NCBI GenBank assembly: GCA_017460265.1
Contig: JAFUBJ010000269.1
Location: 1 to 6,208 of the forward strand
Source: Atopobiaceae bacterium
GTDB lineage: Bacteria; Actinomycetota; Coriobacteriia; Coriobacteriales; Atopobiaceae
Direction of reading: 5' to 3'
Length of the DNA: 6,208 bases
The position numbers and the translations under genes are program-made. The notes beneath the pieces were generated by a model. The model was not told where the DNA came from, did no database searches, and saw only the letters and a program-made list of their open reading frames with translations. Shown here one piece after another: positions 5,535 through 6,208 of this stretch. The first letter of the stretch is position 1; each line of letters starts with the position of its first letter.

Positions 5535-6208
5535 TTACATCGGGAAGACGAGGACGGCACCCAGGGACATGGCCGCGATGCGGATGAAGTACATGGGCAC
5601 GGTGAACTTCCAGAATTCGGGCAGCGTGTACTTGCCCATGCCGTAGATCATGGCCGGCAGACCGTCGACGGGCATGTAGCCACCCTGCCAAGCGGAGAGC
5701 ATGACGGCGGCGCAGGCGGCCAGCGGGCTGACGCCCAGCTGCATGCAGGTGGCAACAGCGATGGGGCAGAAGATGAACGCGGAGCCGATGTTGGAGCCCG
5801 TAAAGGTGGCGCACGTGGAGGTGAGCAGCGAGAACACGAAGACGATCATGAACGGCGACCACCCTCCGGCGACGCCCGCAACTGCCTCGCCAATCATGGA
5901 GGTCAGGCCAGAGTCGGCAAGCGCATTGGCGACGGGGATGACGCCAGCCATCATCAGGATGACGGGAGCAAAGATGTTGTCACGGAATTCCTTCCAGGTG
6001 ACGACGCCCATCAGCATGAGGATGAAGGCGCAGATGCCAGGCACGACGTAGGCAATGTTGCCCAGCTGGCTCATGAGCATCATGGCGATGACGGAGATGA
6101 TGAACAGCGCGACGGTGATCTTCTCCTTGGTGGGATCCATCTGGTTGGCAGCTGCGTCACGGTTGGCCTTCTGCTCCTCGGTGGCGTCGGCGATGGGGTG
6201 GCTCGGCA
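5535..6208 (-). CDS. SLC13/DASS-type anion permease, C-terminal half, 5' end outside the window
   Basis: The frame is open to the right edge, giving 223 codons plus a partial one before the TAA at 5537-5535. The first ~30 visible residues are polar (DATEEQKANRDAAANQ), followed by a run of about six or seven hydrophobic segments. This matches the cytoplasmic loop and second half of a divalent-anion:sodium symporter; the whole family is about 450-500 residues. Counting from the Met codon at 6140 (internal, not the true start), the segment STCATFTGSNIGSAF (108-122) occupies the place of the second SNT substrate/sodium-binding motif, here reading SNI. The following stretch, LSAWQGGYMPVDG (148-160), is near the region expected to line the transport path. 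Family members import succinate, citrate, tartrate, sulfate or similar anions. It is the most upstream visible gene of the cluster, 97 bp before the first hydrolase, and so is the likely importer of the pathway's substrate. The broader ion-transporter superfamily is secure; the anion is not. Confidence 0.78.
   Translation of the reverse strand, partial: PSHPIADATEEQKANRDAAANQMDPTKEKITVALFIISVIAMMLMSQLGNIAYVVPGICAFILMLMGVVTWKEFRDNIFAPVILMMAGVIPVANALADSGLTSMIGEAVAGVAGGWSPFMIVFVFSLLTSTCATFTGSNIGSAFIFCPIAVATCMQLGVSPLAACAAVMLSAWQGGYMPVDGLPAMIYGMGKYTLPEFWKFTVPMYFIRIAAMSLGAVLVFPM

Overview
The window is GC-rich and almost fully coding on the minus strand. It looks like part of an actinobacterial genome. 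A gut or oral anaerobe of the Coriobacteriia (Olsenella, Collinsella or Atopobium-like) is my best guess, from GC-rich codon use and the mix of genes. That is inference, because no taxonomic marker gene is present.

In the direction of transcription (high to low coordinates) there are five collinear genes: (1) the C-terminal half of an SLC13/DASS-type anion permease, cut by the right edge; (2) and (3) two large, apparently paralogous alpha/beta-hydrolases of the PHB-depolymerase/feruloyl-esterase-like (LpqC, COG3509) type, joined by an ATGA stop/start overlap; (4) a small YhcH/YjgK/YiaL-family protein (the family of the sialate anomerase NanQ); (5) a four-Asp-box, sialidase-like beta-propeller protein (BNR type). 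A strong 11-bp hairpin just after gene 5 ends the unit. Beyond it, on the same strand, starts a separate gene: the N-terminus of a P-type (Ca2+-type) cation ATPase, cut by the left edge.

The four genes with visible N-termini (hydrolases, YhcH-like, BNR) lack signal peptides. The likely picture is a cytoplasmic catabolic route: a permease brings in an anionic compound, the esterases remove ester groups, the propeller enzyme cuts a glycosidic or uronosyl bond, and the YhcH-like protein handles an acidic sugar product. Sialic acid is one possible substrate class. An acylated uronate-containing oligosaccharide fits about as well, since no nan genes (aldolase, kinase, epimerase) are visible. The most interesting feature is the hydrolase pair: each has a C-terminal domain with an intact-looking catalytic triad, preceded by a second hydrolase-like domain whose nucleophile elbow has lost its serine.

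Non-coding stretches are short: a 97-bp gap with a strong hairpin after the permease gene, a 79-bp gap with two hairpins before the BNR gene, and a 180-bp gap holding the terminator and a possible promoter/operator for the ATPase. No RNA genes, mobile elements, CRISPR arrays or long repeats were seen.
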